The notes under the pieces are model-generated. The model was not told the DNA's origin. It was given only the letters and a program-made list of their open reading frames with translations, and ran no database searches. Both the position numbers and the translations under genes were made by a program. A DNA stretch of 64,000 nt from Magnetofaba australis IT-1 (GTDB lineage Bacteria; Pseudomonadota; Magnetococcia; Magnetococcales; Magnetococcaceae): contig NZ_LVJN01000015.1 of assembly GCF_002109495.1 (NCBI RefSeq), forward strand, positions 248,001 to 312,000, given 5' to 3'. Position 1 is the first letter of the stretch; the number at the start of each line of letters is the position of its first letter. Below, piece by piece: positions 44,064 through 52,455 of the stretch.

Positions 44064-44417
44064 ATGCCACGAGTAAAACGGGGTGTGACGGCGCATGCGC
44101 GCCATAAGAAGGTCATCAAACAGGCCAAAGGCTATCGCGGACGCAACGGGACCTGTTTCCGCGTTGCCAAGCAGAAGGTTGAGAAAGGCTTGCAGTACGC
44201 CTATCGCGACCGCAAAGCCCTCAAGCGCGAGATGCGTGCGCTGTGGATTCAGCGCATCAACGCGGCTGCGCGGGAGAATGGCCTCTCCTACAGCGTTTTC
44301 ATCAACGGTCTGGGCAAAGCGGGTATTGAAGTTGACCGCAAAGTTCTGGCCGAGTTGGCGGTGAGTGAGCCGGCTGATTTCGCCAAACTGGCGGAAACCG
44401 CCAAGGCCGCCCTGTAA
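44064..44417 (+). CDS. rplT: Ribosomal protein bL20
   Basis: 117 residues: [20 protein letters not shown], then [17 protein letters not shown] and [18 protein letters not shown]. Standard length. AGGAGG lies before the ATG. The preceding 186 bases have several small stems (for example GAACGTTCACCGATGAACGTTC) but no recognised L20 leader. A terminator follows. Confidence 0.97.
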   Translation: MPRVKRGVTAHARHKKVIKQAKGYRGRNGTCFRVAKQKVEKGLQYAYRDRKALKREMRALWIQRINAAARENGLSYSVFINGLGKAGIEVDRKVLAELAVSEPADFAKLAETAKAAL

Positions 44418-44451
44418 GCAGCCATCAAAGTTCGCGCGACACGTTTTCTCA

Positions 44452-44472
44452 AAGCCCGCCTCTGGCGGGCTT
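44452..44472 (+). terminator. Terminator after rplT
   Basis: AGCCCGCC/GGCGGGCT stem with a TCT loop followed by five T. Confidence 0.92.
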
Positions 44473-44496
44473 TTTCTTTGGCCAGGCATAGGGTGG

Positions 44497-44800
44497 GAGT
44501 GTGTGCGGGAAAGAGGTGGAGCCTGAGATGTGTCAGGTGGCCGCCGACTGGTCGGCGGCGGGGCCTGGGGGCCGCTGCCCCCAGCGGGTGTGGGCGGCGC
44601 CCACGGTGTTGTCTTTGTCTGTTGCTGTTTCCCCATGGAACAGAGGCGGCGTCAGCACAGAGCGGGGAACAGGCTGGGAGGGAAGGGCCTGCAAGAAGGC
44701 TGTCGGGGAAACGGCAGTGAGCGATATGGCGGCGAAGCCGCCAGGAGCGAATGCAGTCGGACTCGGATCTTAGGAAGGGTAAAAAAGTGTTTGCGGACGG
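44497..44800. repeat. Large modular structured repeat, copy 3 (variant third block)
   Basis: Same opening as other copies (GTGTGCGGGAAAGAGG, the GCCGCCGACTGGTCGGCGGC hairpin, the GGGGGCCGCTGCCCCC hairpin, GTGGGCGGCGCCCAC, GGGGAAACGGC), but the junction block is replaced by GGCGGCGAAGCCGCC. Ends AAGTGTTTGCGGA. Confidence 0.8.
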
Positions 44801-44804
44801 TGGT

Positions 44805-44875
44805 TCAATTAAGTGACCGTCCCCGGAATTCGCCGGAATTCGTGCGAAGTGACCGTCCCCGGAATTCGTGCGATA
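44805..44875. repeat. Duplicated AAGTGACCGTCCCCGGAATTCG motif
   Basis: Two copies about 43 bases apart, with a partial GCCGGAATTCGTGCG repeat between. Weaker relatives are at about 23350 and (minus strand) about 25820, each next to a large structured repeat. Confidence 0.6.
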
Positions 44876-44934
44876 ATTCGCCATCGTATCATTGCAATTG
44901 CCCTGCAATTACATTTTCAATTAGGTTTTGGCGA

Positions 44935-45114
44935 GTGAAAAGACAAAGTAATGGAAAATCTGTAAAACAAAGTCCAACGCGACCGTCCTATGAGCCTCGT
45001 CTTATAGAAATCGTGGTGCTTATTTTTGGCGCCGGACTGCAATTGTGGGTATCAATTTGGTTGAGCAGGCACTATCCGACTACAGAGCCCTGGGTGGGAT
45101 GGTTAGCTGGGTAG
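44935..45114 (+). pseudogene. Small membrane-protein gene cut by IS1
   Basis: GTG start, VKRQSNGKSVKQSPTRPS and then one hydrophobic helix IEIVVLIFGAGLQLWVSIWL; the reading frame runs into the IS1 end, whose TAG ends it. The original C-terminus is missing. No ribosome site is strong and no family is recognised. Confidence 0.35.
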
Positions 45115-45191
45115 TGGCTCCGTTTAGCTGATTTTGTATAAAACTTGCATGGATTTGGCCATCGTTCTCACATGGATAGTGGAGAAAACAG

Positions 45192-45494
45192 ATGGCCATG
45201 ATTACCGTGCATTGCCCAGAATGTGGAAGCCAAAACGTTGTAAAGAATGGAAAACAGTCCAATGGGAAGCCGCGCTTCCGCTGCGACAATCCAGACTGTA
45301 AACGCCGCTATTTCCAAACGACCTACACCCACAAAGGGCGTCAACCAGAGGTAAAACGTCAAATCCTTGAGATGACTCTTAACGGCGCTGGGATTCGTGA
45401 CACCTCTCGCGTCCTGGGTGTCGGGCGCAACACCATCACCCGAGAGATAAAAAAACACCGGAATCTCACAGGTGAATCTTCCACTTCTGGCTGA
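45192..45494 (+). CDS. insA: IS1 InsA
   Basis: 100 residues: zinc-ribbon-like CPECGSQNVVKNGKQSN with a second Cys pair (FRCDNPDCKRRYF) and a helix-turn-helix (GIRDTSRVLGVGRNTITREI). It binds the IS ends and represses transcription. An A7 run at 45450-45456 lies 38 bases before its stop and is the likely site where the reading frame is changed to give the InsAB transposase. Confidence 0.9.
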   Translation: MAMITVHCPECGSQNVVKNGKQSNGKPRFRCDNPDCKRRYFQTTYTHKGRQPEVKRQILEMTLNGAGIRDTSRVLGVGRNTITREIKKHRNLTGESSTSG

Positions 45495-45930
45495 ACTGGC
45501 TTCCGATACGCCGGTCGACGTGGTTCGGGTTGATCAAGCAGAAGCTGATGAAATGTGGTCCTATGTCGGCAGCAAGGCCAACCCTCGATGGATTTGGCAT
45601 GCCATCGAACGCCAGTCAGGCCGCGTCCTGGCATATGTCTTCGGAACTCGGAAAGATGCTGTGCTCAAAGAGCTGCGTAAACTGCTGGAGCCTTTTGGCA
45701 TCGCCAACCTGTTTACCGATGATTGGGGCGCTTACCATCGCGTCCCATTGGCCCCAAATCATTTCGTGGGCAAGCGCAACACTCAGCGTATTGAGCGCAA
45801 GCATCTGACTTGGCGCACTCGCATCAAGCGACTGGCCAGAAAGACCATCTGCTTCTCCAAATGCGAGGTGATGCACGACACGGTCATTGGCCTGTTTATC
45901 AACCGCTACGAGTTTGGTCTGGAAATATAG
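45472..45930 (+). CDS. insB: IS1 InsB (catalytic part)
   Basis: 152 residues from GTG, overlapping insA. DDE core: VDQAEADEMWSYVG (first Asp region), FTDDWGAYHR (second Asp), RIERKHLTWRTRIKRL (catalytic Glu or His region). Relative to insA the frame is +1 (equal to -2), whereas canonical IS1 uses -1; loss of one A in the A7 run, or +1 slippage, would fuse the two. All three catalytic blocks are present, so this copy may be active. Confidence 0.88.
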   Translation: MNLPLLAELASDTPVDVVRVDQAEADEMWSYVGSKANPRWIWHAIERQSGRVLAYVFGTRKDAVLKELRKLLEPFGIANLFTDDWGAYHRVPLAPNHFVGKRNTQRIERKHLTWRTRIKRLARKTICFSKCEVMHDTVIGLFINRYEFGLEI

Positions 45931-45955
45931 TGATCAGCTAAACGGAGCCACTACC

Positions 45956-46128
45956 CCGAAGACATATGCCAGGACGCGGCCTGACTGGCGTTCGATGGCA
46001 TGCCAAATCCATCGAGGGTTGGCCTTGCTGTCGACATAGGACCACATTTCATCAGCTTCTGCTTGATCAACCCGAACCACGTCGACCGGCGTATCGGAAG
46101 CCAGTTCAGCCAGAAGTGGAAGATTCAC
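45956..46128 (-). pseudogene. IS1 InsB, truncated
   Basis: Starts as MNLPLLAELASDTPVDV like the intact copy and runs to RVLAYVFG, then enters the abutting IS1 end (VVAPFS, stop). It lacks the second and third catalytic blocks. One residue differs from the intact copy (MWSYVD for MWSYVG). Confidence 0.9.
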
Positions 46129-46408
46129 CTGTGAGATTCCGGTGTTTTTTTATCTCTCGGGTGATGGTGTTGCGCCCGACACCCAGGACGCGAGAGGTGT
46201 CACGAATCCCAGCGCCGTTAAGAGTCATCTCAAGGATTTGACGTTTTACCTCTGGTTGACGCCCTTTGTGGGTGTAGGTCGTTTGGAAATAGCGGCGTTT
46301 ACAGTCTGGATTGTCGCAGCGGAAGCGCGGCTTCCCATTGGACTGTTTGCCATTCTTTACAACGTTTTGGCTTCCACATTCTGGGCAATGCACGGTAATC
46401 ATGGCCAT
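46106..46408 (-). CDS. insA: IS1 InsA, second copy
   Basis: 100 residues identical in sequence to the InsA of the complete copy, including the zinc-ribbon and helix-turn-helix and the same A7 run. Without a whole insB it can act only as a DNA-binding repressor of IS1 ends. Confidence 0.9.
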   Translation of the reverse strand: MAMITVHCPECGSQNVVKNGKQSNGKPRFRCDNPDCKRRYFQTTYTHKGRQPEVKRQILEMTLNGAGIRDTSRVLGVGRNTITREIKKHRNLTGESSTSG

Positions 46409-46490
46409 CTGTTTTCTCCACTATCCATGTGAGAACGATGGCCAAATCCACGCAAGTTTTATACAAAATCAGCTAAACGGAGCCACTACC

Positions 46491-47459
46491 CAAGCGCCGT
46501 CATGGCATGGGGCGATTGACTTTGCCCCGTCACCGACGCAAACGGCAGCGGCGGCTTGTAGGCTTGGTGCGGACTCACGCCCAGATTGGATTGCGCCCCG
46601 GGGAACCCTGGCGCCATGCCCGGCTGAACCGCGCCGGGCCGCACGATGGAGTCATAGTCCGGCACATGGTAGCCGCCGGAGTCCAACTGCGTCTTGGCGG
46701 CGGCGGGGTGCAGCCCCGGGGTGAAAGTCGAGGCCCCACCTGTTGCAGAAAACCGCCCATGCGGTCCAGCGCCTCGGTCCCGGCCATGGGCGGCGCGGTC
46801 CCCAGATCGTGCAGATTGCTGGGGATCATGCTGGGATCCCACGGCGCGCCGGTCTCCTCATCCAAGCCGAAGGTCTTGCTGATCAAACTGCGATTCTGCG
46901 CATCCTGCTGCGCCCACTGGGTCTGACGCTGGGCCAGATCGTTCAGCGTGGGGGTGTGCCAGTTGCCGGTGAACCACTCCTCACGCGCCTTGGAGCCTGC
47001 GCTCATGCGGTCGTGGGGCGTGGTTCCATAGCTGTTCTCGTTGGCCATGAGATCGTCGCGGCGCAGGTCGATATATTTCTCCCGGTTCTCCGGGTTGACC
47101 ACGTCGCTCACTGAAAACGGCGCGCGAGGCCGGGGCTGGCCCAGATAGCTCACCGCCTGATCCATGGTGTTGCGCGCCAGCCGATTGGCCATGGGCTCCA
47201 CCAGGTAGGGGTCCGGCTCATCGTCCGGCGCGCGATAGCCCGGCGCGGCCATGGGGTCATTCTCCATGCGCTCGGAGATCTAGTCGTCGGGGCCATTCAT
47301 GGCGGCGCCGTTGTCATAGTCCCATTGCCAGCGGCGCTCGGCCTCCATGCGGTTTTCATCGTCCCAAAGGTTTGTTTTTTCATCGTTGGCGACGCCCCAA
47401 GTGTCGAAGGGGTTTTCAAAAGAGAAGTAATCGCCCAGTGCGGTATCCCATATGCCCAT
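46491..47459 (-). pseudogene. Broken phage-like structural protein gene
   Basis: Starts MGIWDTALGDYFSFENPF at 47459 with a strong AAGGAGC site. It has an in-frame TAG after MNGPDD (47280-47282), continues in frame (ISERMENDPMAAPGYRAPDD), shifts frame near 46735 in a GGTGGGG run (after DRMGGFLQQ to STFTPGLHPAAAK), and is cut by the IS1 end after SPHAMTALG. Composition (Asp/Pro/Asn-rich, few hydrophobic runs) recalls phage virion or portal-associated proteins; this is inference. Three independent lesions mean it is dead. Confidence 0.7.
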
Positions 47460-47731
47460 GCGTGCGCTCCTTGTGATGTGTGCGAGGGAGAGTGGAAAGG
47501 GTTTGGGATAGAAATATCATATCAATACTTACAAATCAATATTTATATGATATTTACTGCGATGCAGCAGGCACATGAACGCGTGCAACGGAACTGGGCG
47601 TATGGGCCGTTCAATGGGCGGACTGCGCCAACCCCGGCGTTTTGCCATCCGATGCGTTATACTCGCCATTCAGCACATCGTTGGGGAGCGAACACTTTAT
47701 TCACGTTGCCTTGATTTCAGGACGGCGCCTT

Positions 47732-49363
47732 ATGGCATTGATTCCGCGTATGACTTTTAAGCCCTGGCAGTTGATTCTGCTGGTCAGCCTGTTTATCGCC
47801 ATCACCGGTAACGCCGCCTTTTTCCATGGCGTGCTGGAGATCTATCCTTGGTCCGAACACAGCGGCTTTTTGATCTCGGTGGGGGTGGTGTTCACCCTGC
47901 TGGTGATGCTGCTGGCCTCGCTGTTCGGCTTGCTGCTGAGTATCAAATTCACTCTGAGCCTGTTTCTGATCATCGCTGCGGTGACCGGCTATTATGCCGA
48001 CGCCCTGGGCGTCATCGTCGACAAGGAGATGATCAACAACGCCCTGCAGACCAACGCCGCCGAGGCCGCCGACGTCATCACCGGCGGTATGATCATGCGG
48101 CTATTGCTGCTGGGGGTGTTGCCGACCATTTTCGTGTGGCGGGTGCGTTTGAGCCCGCAGACGTTGTGGAGTCGTTTGAAGCGCATGCTCGTCACCATTG
48201 GCGTGACGGTGGCGGTGGCGGGGGCTTCGTTCTGGATGTTCTCGGCGCAGTACTACAGCGCTGGGCGCGAACACAAAAACCTGCGCTATCGGGCCATTCC
48301 CATCTATCCGCTCTACTCGGCCATTCGCATGGCCACCAAGTCCCTCAAGTCGCCGCCGCCCAAATTTAAAGTTCTCACTGAACATGCCATCACCCCGGTG
48401 GGCGATGAAGATCGTGAACTGGTGATTGTCGTAGTGGGCGAGACGGTGCGCGCCGATCACTTCTCACTGATGGGGTACAAGCGGGAGACCACCCCGTTGC
48501 TGGCCAAGGAGCCGAATGTGGTGGCGTTCCAGAACATCACCTCTTGTGGCACCTCCACGGCGGTGTCGGTGCCGTGCATGTTCTCTTTCTCCGACCGCGA
48601 GGATTACAGTTCGTCGGAAAAACATACCCAGAACGCCATTGACGTGCTGGCCAAGGCGGGGGTGAACGTCTTGTGGCTGGACAACAACTCCTCCTCCAAA
48701 GGGGTGGCTGACCGGGTGGAGTATTACGACTATCGCACCGCCGCCACCAATACGGTGTGCGACGACGTGGAGTGTCGCGACATCGGCATGCTCAAGCCGC
48801 TACAGAAGTACATCGACAGCCACAAGGGCGACATCCTTATTGTGCTGCACCAGATGGGCAATCATGGCCCCGCCTATTACAAACGCTATCCGGCGGAGTT
48901 TGAGCGCTTCAAACCGGCGTGTCAGACAGCGGAGTTGGCGGATTGCAGCGCTGAGGAGATATCCAACGCTTATGACAACGCCATCCTCTACACCGATTAC
49001 TTCCTCTCTGAGGTGATAGCTCTGCTCAAGCGCAACTCGGATGAGTTTGAGACTGTGATGCTGTATATGGGCGACCATGGTGAATCGCTGGGGGAGGGCG
49101 GCGTGTATCTGCATGGCCTGCCTTATATGTTTGCGCCGGAGGCGCAGACCCATGTGCCGTTGATCTTCTGGAATGGGGAGTCATCGGACTTTGATATTGA
49201 GGCGTTCCGCCAGCACAAGGATGCGCCCAGCTCCCACGACAGTCTGGCGCCGTTCCTGATGCAGGCGTTTGAGATTGAGTCGGATTTGGTGAGTAAGCTG
49301 CGCAGTCCTTCGTATGTGCCGGATAGCGCCATGAAGCCGGAGCCGGAGCATCATGGCAAGTGA
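47732..49363 (+). CDS. Phosphoethanolamine transferase (EptA-like sulfatase fold)
   Basis: 543 residues. Five N-terminal membrane helices (about residues 8-170), then a periplasmic alkaline-phosphatase-like domain: VVVGETVRADHFSLMGY, SCGTSTAVSVPCMFS with the catalytic Thr, VLWLDNNSSSKGV, LHQMGNHGPAYYKRYP, and MLYMGDHGESLGEGGVYLHG for zinc binding. It transfers phosphoethanolamine from PE to lipid A or another surface acceptor, which can confer polymyxin resistance. An upstream in-frame extension lacks a ribosome site. No two-component genes are adjacent. Confidence 0.9.
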   Translation: MALIPRMTFKPWQLILLVSLFIAITGNAAFFHGVLEIYPWSEHSGFLISVGVVFTLLVMLLASLFGLLLSIKFTLSLFLIIAAVTGYYADALGVIVDKEMINNALQTNAAEAADVITGGMIMRLLLLGVLPTIFVWRVRLSPQTLWSRLKRMLVTIGVTVAVAGASFWMFSAQYYSAGREHKNLRYRAIPIYPLYSAIRMATKSLKSPPPKFKVLTEHAITPVGDEDRELVIVVVGETVRADHFSLMGYKRETTPLLAKEPNVVAFQNITSCGTSTAVSVPCMFSFSDREDYSSSEKHTQNAIDVLAKAGVNVLWLDNNSSSKGVADRVEYYDYRTAATNTVCDDVECRDIGMLKPLQKYIDSHKGDILIVLHQMGNHGPAYYKRYPAEFERFKPACQTAELADCSAEEISNAYDNAILYTDYFLSEVIALLKRNSDEFETVMLYMGDHGESLGEGGVYLHGLPYMFAPEAQTHVPLIFWNGESSDFDIEAFRQHKDAPSSHDSLAPFLMQAFEIESDLVSKLRSPSYVPDSAMKPEPEHHGK

Positions 49364-49374
49364 GGTGGAGTCAG

Positions 49375-49670
49375 CACGGAGTAAAACGGGCCGCCGACTG
49401 GTCGGCGGCGGGGTCTGGGGGCCGCTGCCCCCAGCGGGTGTGGGCGGCGCCCACGGTGTGGCAGTGGTCTTTATCAGTAGTGTTTGGCCGTTTCCCCGCT
49501 GAACAAGGGTGGCGCCAGTAGGGGGCGTATTGAGACGCTTGGTACGCCGAACCAGTTTAGAGGTAAACGGGGAAACGGCAGGTGAGCAGGCCCAAAGGGG
49601 CCGTCGTCCGCAGGACGGCGAACTGCTCTAAAACTTGAAGACTGGGAAAGTGTAAAAGTGTTTGTGGGAA
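49375..49670. repeat. Large modular structured repeat, copy 4
   Basis: Full module order as in copy 1; the inner hairpin of the junction block reads GGCCCAAAGGGGCC here. Directly followed by copy 5, sharing AAGTGTTTGTGGGAAAGAG at the boundary. Confidence 0.85.
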
Positions 49671-49965
49671 AGAGTGCGGGCTAGCGTTATCTAATGGGCC
49701 GCCGACTGGTCGGCGGCGGGGTCTGGGGGCCGCTGCCCCCAGCGGGTGTGGGCGGAGCCCACGGTGTGGCAGTGGTAGTAGCCGTTTCCCCATAGAACAA
49801 AGACGGCGCCAGCAGGGGGCGTATTGAGAAGCTCGGCACGCCGAGCCAGCAAGGAGGTCGTTGGGGAAACGGCAGGTGAGCAGGCCCGAAGGGCCGTCGT
49901 CCGCAGGACGGCGAACTGCTCTAAAACTCTACGCCAGGGAAAGTCAAAAGTGTTTGGGTGAAACA
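49665..49965. repeat. Large modular structured repeat, copy 5 (tandem with copy 4)
   Basis: Full module order, including GAAGCTCGGCACGCCGAGC inside the GCCGTTTCCCC/GGGGAAACGGC pair and the junction block with GGCCCGAAGGGCC. Together copies 4 and 5 fill most of the 840-base gap 49364-50206. Confidence 0.85.
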
Positions 49966-50206
49966 TTCCACAGGAATTCTCCCAGGACGCACCAAATCAA
50001 TTCAGAGCAGACCCCTGGAATTTCCAGGGCATTTTGTCCAGACACAGAAAATGACTTATGTTAGAATGCCCCCTGTGCTGACTATTCGCATGTCAAGCGG
50101 CTGGGTTTCATTCGTTTGGCGCGTGATAATCAGAAAGAGAGCCGAGACTCGATTGAATTGTCTCTGCTTAGGCAAATGAATGTGTTGATTGTCATAGGAG
50201 AATTGC

Positions 50207-50614
50207 ATGAAGAGGGCGCTCATTTGCGGAGCTGTTGTTCTGAATATCGCCAGTTTTTCCGAAGCTGAGGCAGCCTCTGCGCAAAGGGAGCAATTGGAAA
50301 AGGTGAGGGAGGCGCGCAGAGCATTGGCCATATGCCGCGCCCAATATGAGATTCCAAGAATTCTTGCTGTTAAAGTAGCGTATAAAGACAAAATAGAAGC
50401 ACAAAAGAAACTTGCTGAGATGAAGGAGGCTGTACAAAACGGGGCCAAAGAAGCATGCGCGAGCCATAACAAGAAATTGCAGATGGAGGCGACCAAGGGG
50501 ATCATGCAAGGGCTATCCGTTGAAGAAATGGTGAAAGGATCGGAAGAAGAGGGTTTGAAAATCTACAAGCAATTCATGAAAATCATGCTAGATAAAATAA
50601 AAGAGAAACAATGA
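50207..50614 (+). CDS. Hypothetical secreted coiled-coil protein
   Basis: 135 residues with a short signal peptide (ALICGAVVLNIASFSEAEA), then Lys/Glu/Ala-rich helix (REQLEKVREARRALAICRAQ, KDKIEAQKKLAEMKEAV) with two Cys (CRAQ, ACASHNK). AGGAGAATTGC precedes the ATG. AT-richer than neighbours and flanked by repeats and an IS, so probably acquired. No family recognised; the IS481 copy starts 20 bases after the stop. Confidence 0.6.
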   Translation: MKRALICGAVVLNIASFSEAEAASAQREQLEKVREARRALAICRAQYEIPRILAVKVAYKDKIEAQKKLAEMKEAVQNGAKEACASHNKKLQMEATKGIMQGLSVEEMVKGSEEEGLKIYKQFMKIMLDKIKEKQ

Positions 50615-50628
50615 TATAATCTATTGTC

Positions 50629-51606
50629 TTACATGTTGGGTCCCGGATGATTCCTGACCTGTTTATGGAATAAGTGCGGATGAGTTAATTGCCAAGCTTT
50701 CAGAGTGGCGACTGGCGTTTTGTGATTCAAGGCTTTTTGCGGGATCTGCTGATTGTAGAGCCACGCATATCGAGTCAGTGTTGCAGCCAGATCTTGGCGT
50801 GAATCAAAGCGTGTGGTGGTCAGGATATCGGCAATGCGGCCATTGAAACGTTCGACCATGCCGTTGGTCTGAGGCGTACGCGGTTTGATGAGCCGGTGTT
50901 CGATACCATGGCGCGCGCATTCCACATCAAACAGATGCTTGCCAGTAGGCTGGCGCTCGCCCTCGGCGCTGAAGCGATCCGTGAAGCATTTGTCGTTGTC
51001 GGACAGCAACTTGACGATCTTAAAAGGAACTTTGGCCGTCAGGCGTTTGAGGAATCCAGTCGCGGTCTTGGCGGACTTGTCCGGGCACAACTCCAGATAG
51101 ACCCAGCGGCTGGCGCGGTCGATGGCCACGAACAGATAGCGCCGTGAGGATTCATCAGGCATTTGAGGCAGGTATTTGTAGTCGACGTGAATATAGCCAG
51201 GCTCGTAGTCCTTGAAGGTTTTGACCGGCTTCTTTTCGCCTTCCGGTTGAGGGATCAGATCGCGTAGACGGGAGACCTTGTGGCGACGTAGACAGCGGTC
51301 CAGACCGGAGCGGCTGACATCGGAATTGACGAACTCGCGCATCACAATCAGTAGGTCGTCCAGGGGCAAAAGGAACGTCCGGCGCAACTCCACCGCCACA
51401 ATTTCCTGCTCAGGCGTCAACGTCGTGGGCAGATGATGTGGCGTATGGGAATGGTCTTGGGTATCGTTACGTCCCTTCCAGCGTCGAATGGTGTCCACAG
51501 TAACGCCAAACTGTGCCGCCAGATGGCTATTGGGCAGGGTAGACTCCTGAATCTGTTTGCGGATCTTCGGCGTCGTGGTGGCGTTGGCGTGCAGACGGAT
51601 TTCCAT
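50629..51606 (-). CDS. IS481-family transposase, intact catalytic triad
   Basis: 325 residues, identical to the copy-1 protein except that the catalytic Glu is present (NGMVERFNGR) and the last residue differs because it is encoded by flanking DNA (GPNM instead of GPNT). Helix-turn-helix, rve core with Asp in HVDYKYLPQ and Asp in LLSDNDKCF. This is the copy likely able to supply transposase to both. Confidence 0.94.
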   Translation of the reverse strand: MEIRLHANATTTPKIRKQIQESTLPNSHLAAQFGVTVDTIRRWKGRNDTQDHSHTPHHLPTTLTPEQEIVAVELRRTFLLPLDDLLIVMREFVNSDVSRSGLDRCLRRHKVSRLRDLIPQPEGEKKPVKTFKDYEPGYIHVDYKYLPQMPDESSRRYLFVAIDRASRWVYLELCPDKSAKTATGFLKRLTAKVPFKIVKLLSDNDKCFTDRFSAEGERQPTGKHLFDVECARHGIEHRLIKPRTPQTNGMVERFNGRIADILTTTRFDSRQDLAATLTRYAWLYNQQIPQKALNHKTPVATLKAWQLTHPHLFHKQVRNHPGPNM

Positions 51607-51710
51607 CAGATTCCTCCTGTTGCGCTTCCTCTGGCCAGTTGGACCAAATAGGCTCTGGCCTGGAATAGAGGATAGCTCAACACGTTTATGGAATCATCCG
51701 GGATTTTACA
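50634..51710 (-). mobile_element. IS481-family element, copy 2 (catalytically intact)
   Basis: 1077 bp, same ends as copy 1, with a 6-bp target duplication CTTACA (50628-50633 and 51711-51716). Same orientation as copy 1, 27,185 bases away. Confidence 0.94.
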
Positions 51711-51844
51711 CTTACAAAGAGAGGCTCTCGTGGGTCCGCGCCAATCGCATAAGCAGAAGGGGTTCAAATGGATTATGGGAATATGCGCACAACTGAGATG
51801 CTTTGCTGTTAGCTGATAGAATACCTGCGACCTCTTCCCCCACA

Positions 51845-52150
51845 CATACATGTCAACTTTCTCTTGCTTCGAGTTTTACTGCAGTTCGCCGTCCTGCGGA
51901 CGACGGCCCTGCGGGCCTGCTCACCTGCCGTTTCCCCGACGGCCTCCTTGCGGGCTCTCCGTTTCGCGTTCCTCTCCCAACTTCTACTGGTCCGTACTCT
52001 CTTTACACGGGGAAACGGCAATTGCTACAGCCAAGGCCACACCGTGGGCGCCGCCCACACCCGCTGGGGGCAGCGGCCCCCAGACCCCGCCGCCGACCAG
52101 TCGGCGGCCCATTACATACCGCTGGCTCGGCCTCTTTCCCGCACACACAT
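51845..52150. repeat. Large modular structured repeat, copy 6 (inverted)
   Basis: Reverse orientation: CTGCAGTTCGCCGTCCTGCGG...GGGCCTGCTC junction block (inner loop GCA), GCCGTTTCCCC/GGGGAAACGGC, GGGCGCCGCCCAC, GGGGGCAGCGGCCCCC and CGCCGACCAGTCGGCGG. Tandem with copy 7. Confidence 0.85.
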
Positions 52151-52450
52151 GTCAACTTTCTCTTGCTTCGAGTTTTAGAGCAGCTCGCCGTCCTGCGGAC
52201 GACGGCCCCTGCGGGGCCTGCTCACCTGCCGTTTCCCCGACGGCCTCCTTGCTGGCTCACCCCTCCCAGCTTACTCCCCACTCTGTGCTGGCGCCGCCTC
52301 TGTTCAGTGGGGAAACGGCAACGGCCACTGCCACACCTTGGGGCTCCGCCCCAAACCCCGCTGGGGGCAGCGGCCCCCAGACCCCGCCGCCGACCAGTCG
52401 GCGGCCACCTTACACACCTCTCGCTCGGCCTCTTTGCCGCACACACTTTT
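52145..52450. repeat. Large modular structured repeat, copy 7 (inverted)
   Basis: As copy 6, but the junction stem is extended: on the reverse strand GGCCCCGCAGGGGCC replaces GGCCCGCAGGGCC, both sides changing together. The gap 51711-52455 contains only copies 6 and 7 and a short unannotated lead-in. Confidence 0.85.
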
Positions 52451-52455
52451 GCCTC

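Larger units (their letters stand above)
45110..45955 (+). mobile_element. IS1-family element, complete copy
   Basis: 846 bp with terminal inverted repeats GGTAGTGGCTCCGTTTAGCT (45110 onward and the reverse complement ending 45955). It carries insA and insB. Flanks (left ...GTTAGCTG, right CCGAAGAC) show no target duplication, which points to a later rearrangement at one end. Confidence 0.9.
45956..46490 (-). mobile_element. IS1-family element, truncated inverted copy
   Basis: Near-identical to the first copy but on the minus strand, from its own GGTAGTGGCTCC end at 46490 down to the middle of insB (CATATGTCTTCGG), where the end of the complete copy abuts it. The rest of insB and the second terminal repeat are missing. 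Confidence 0.92.
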
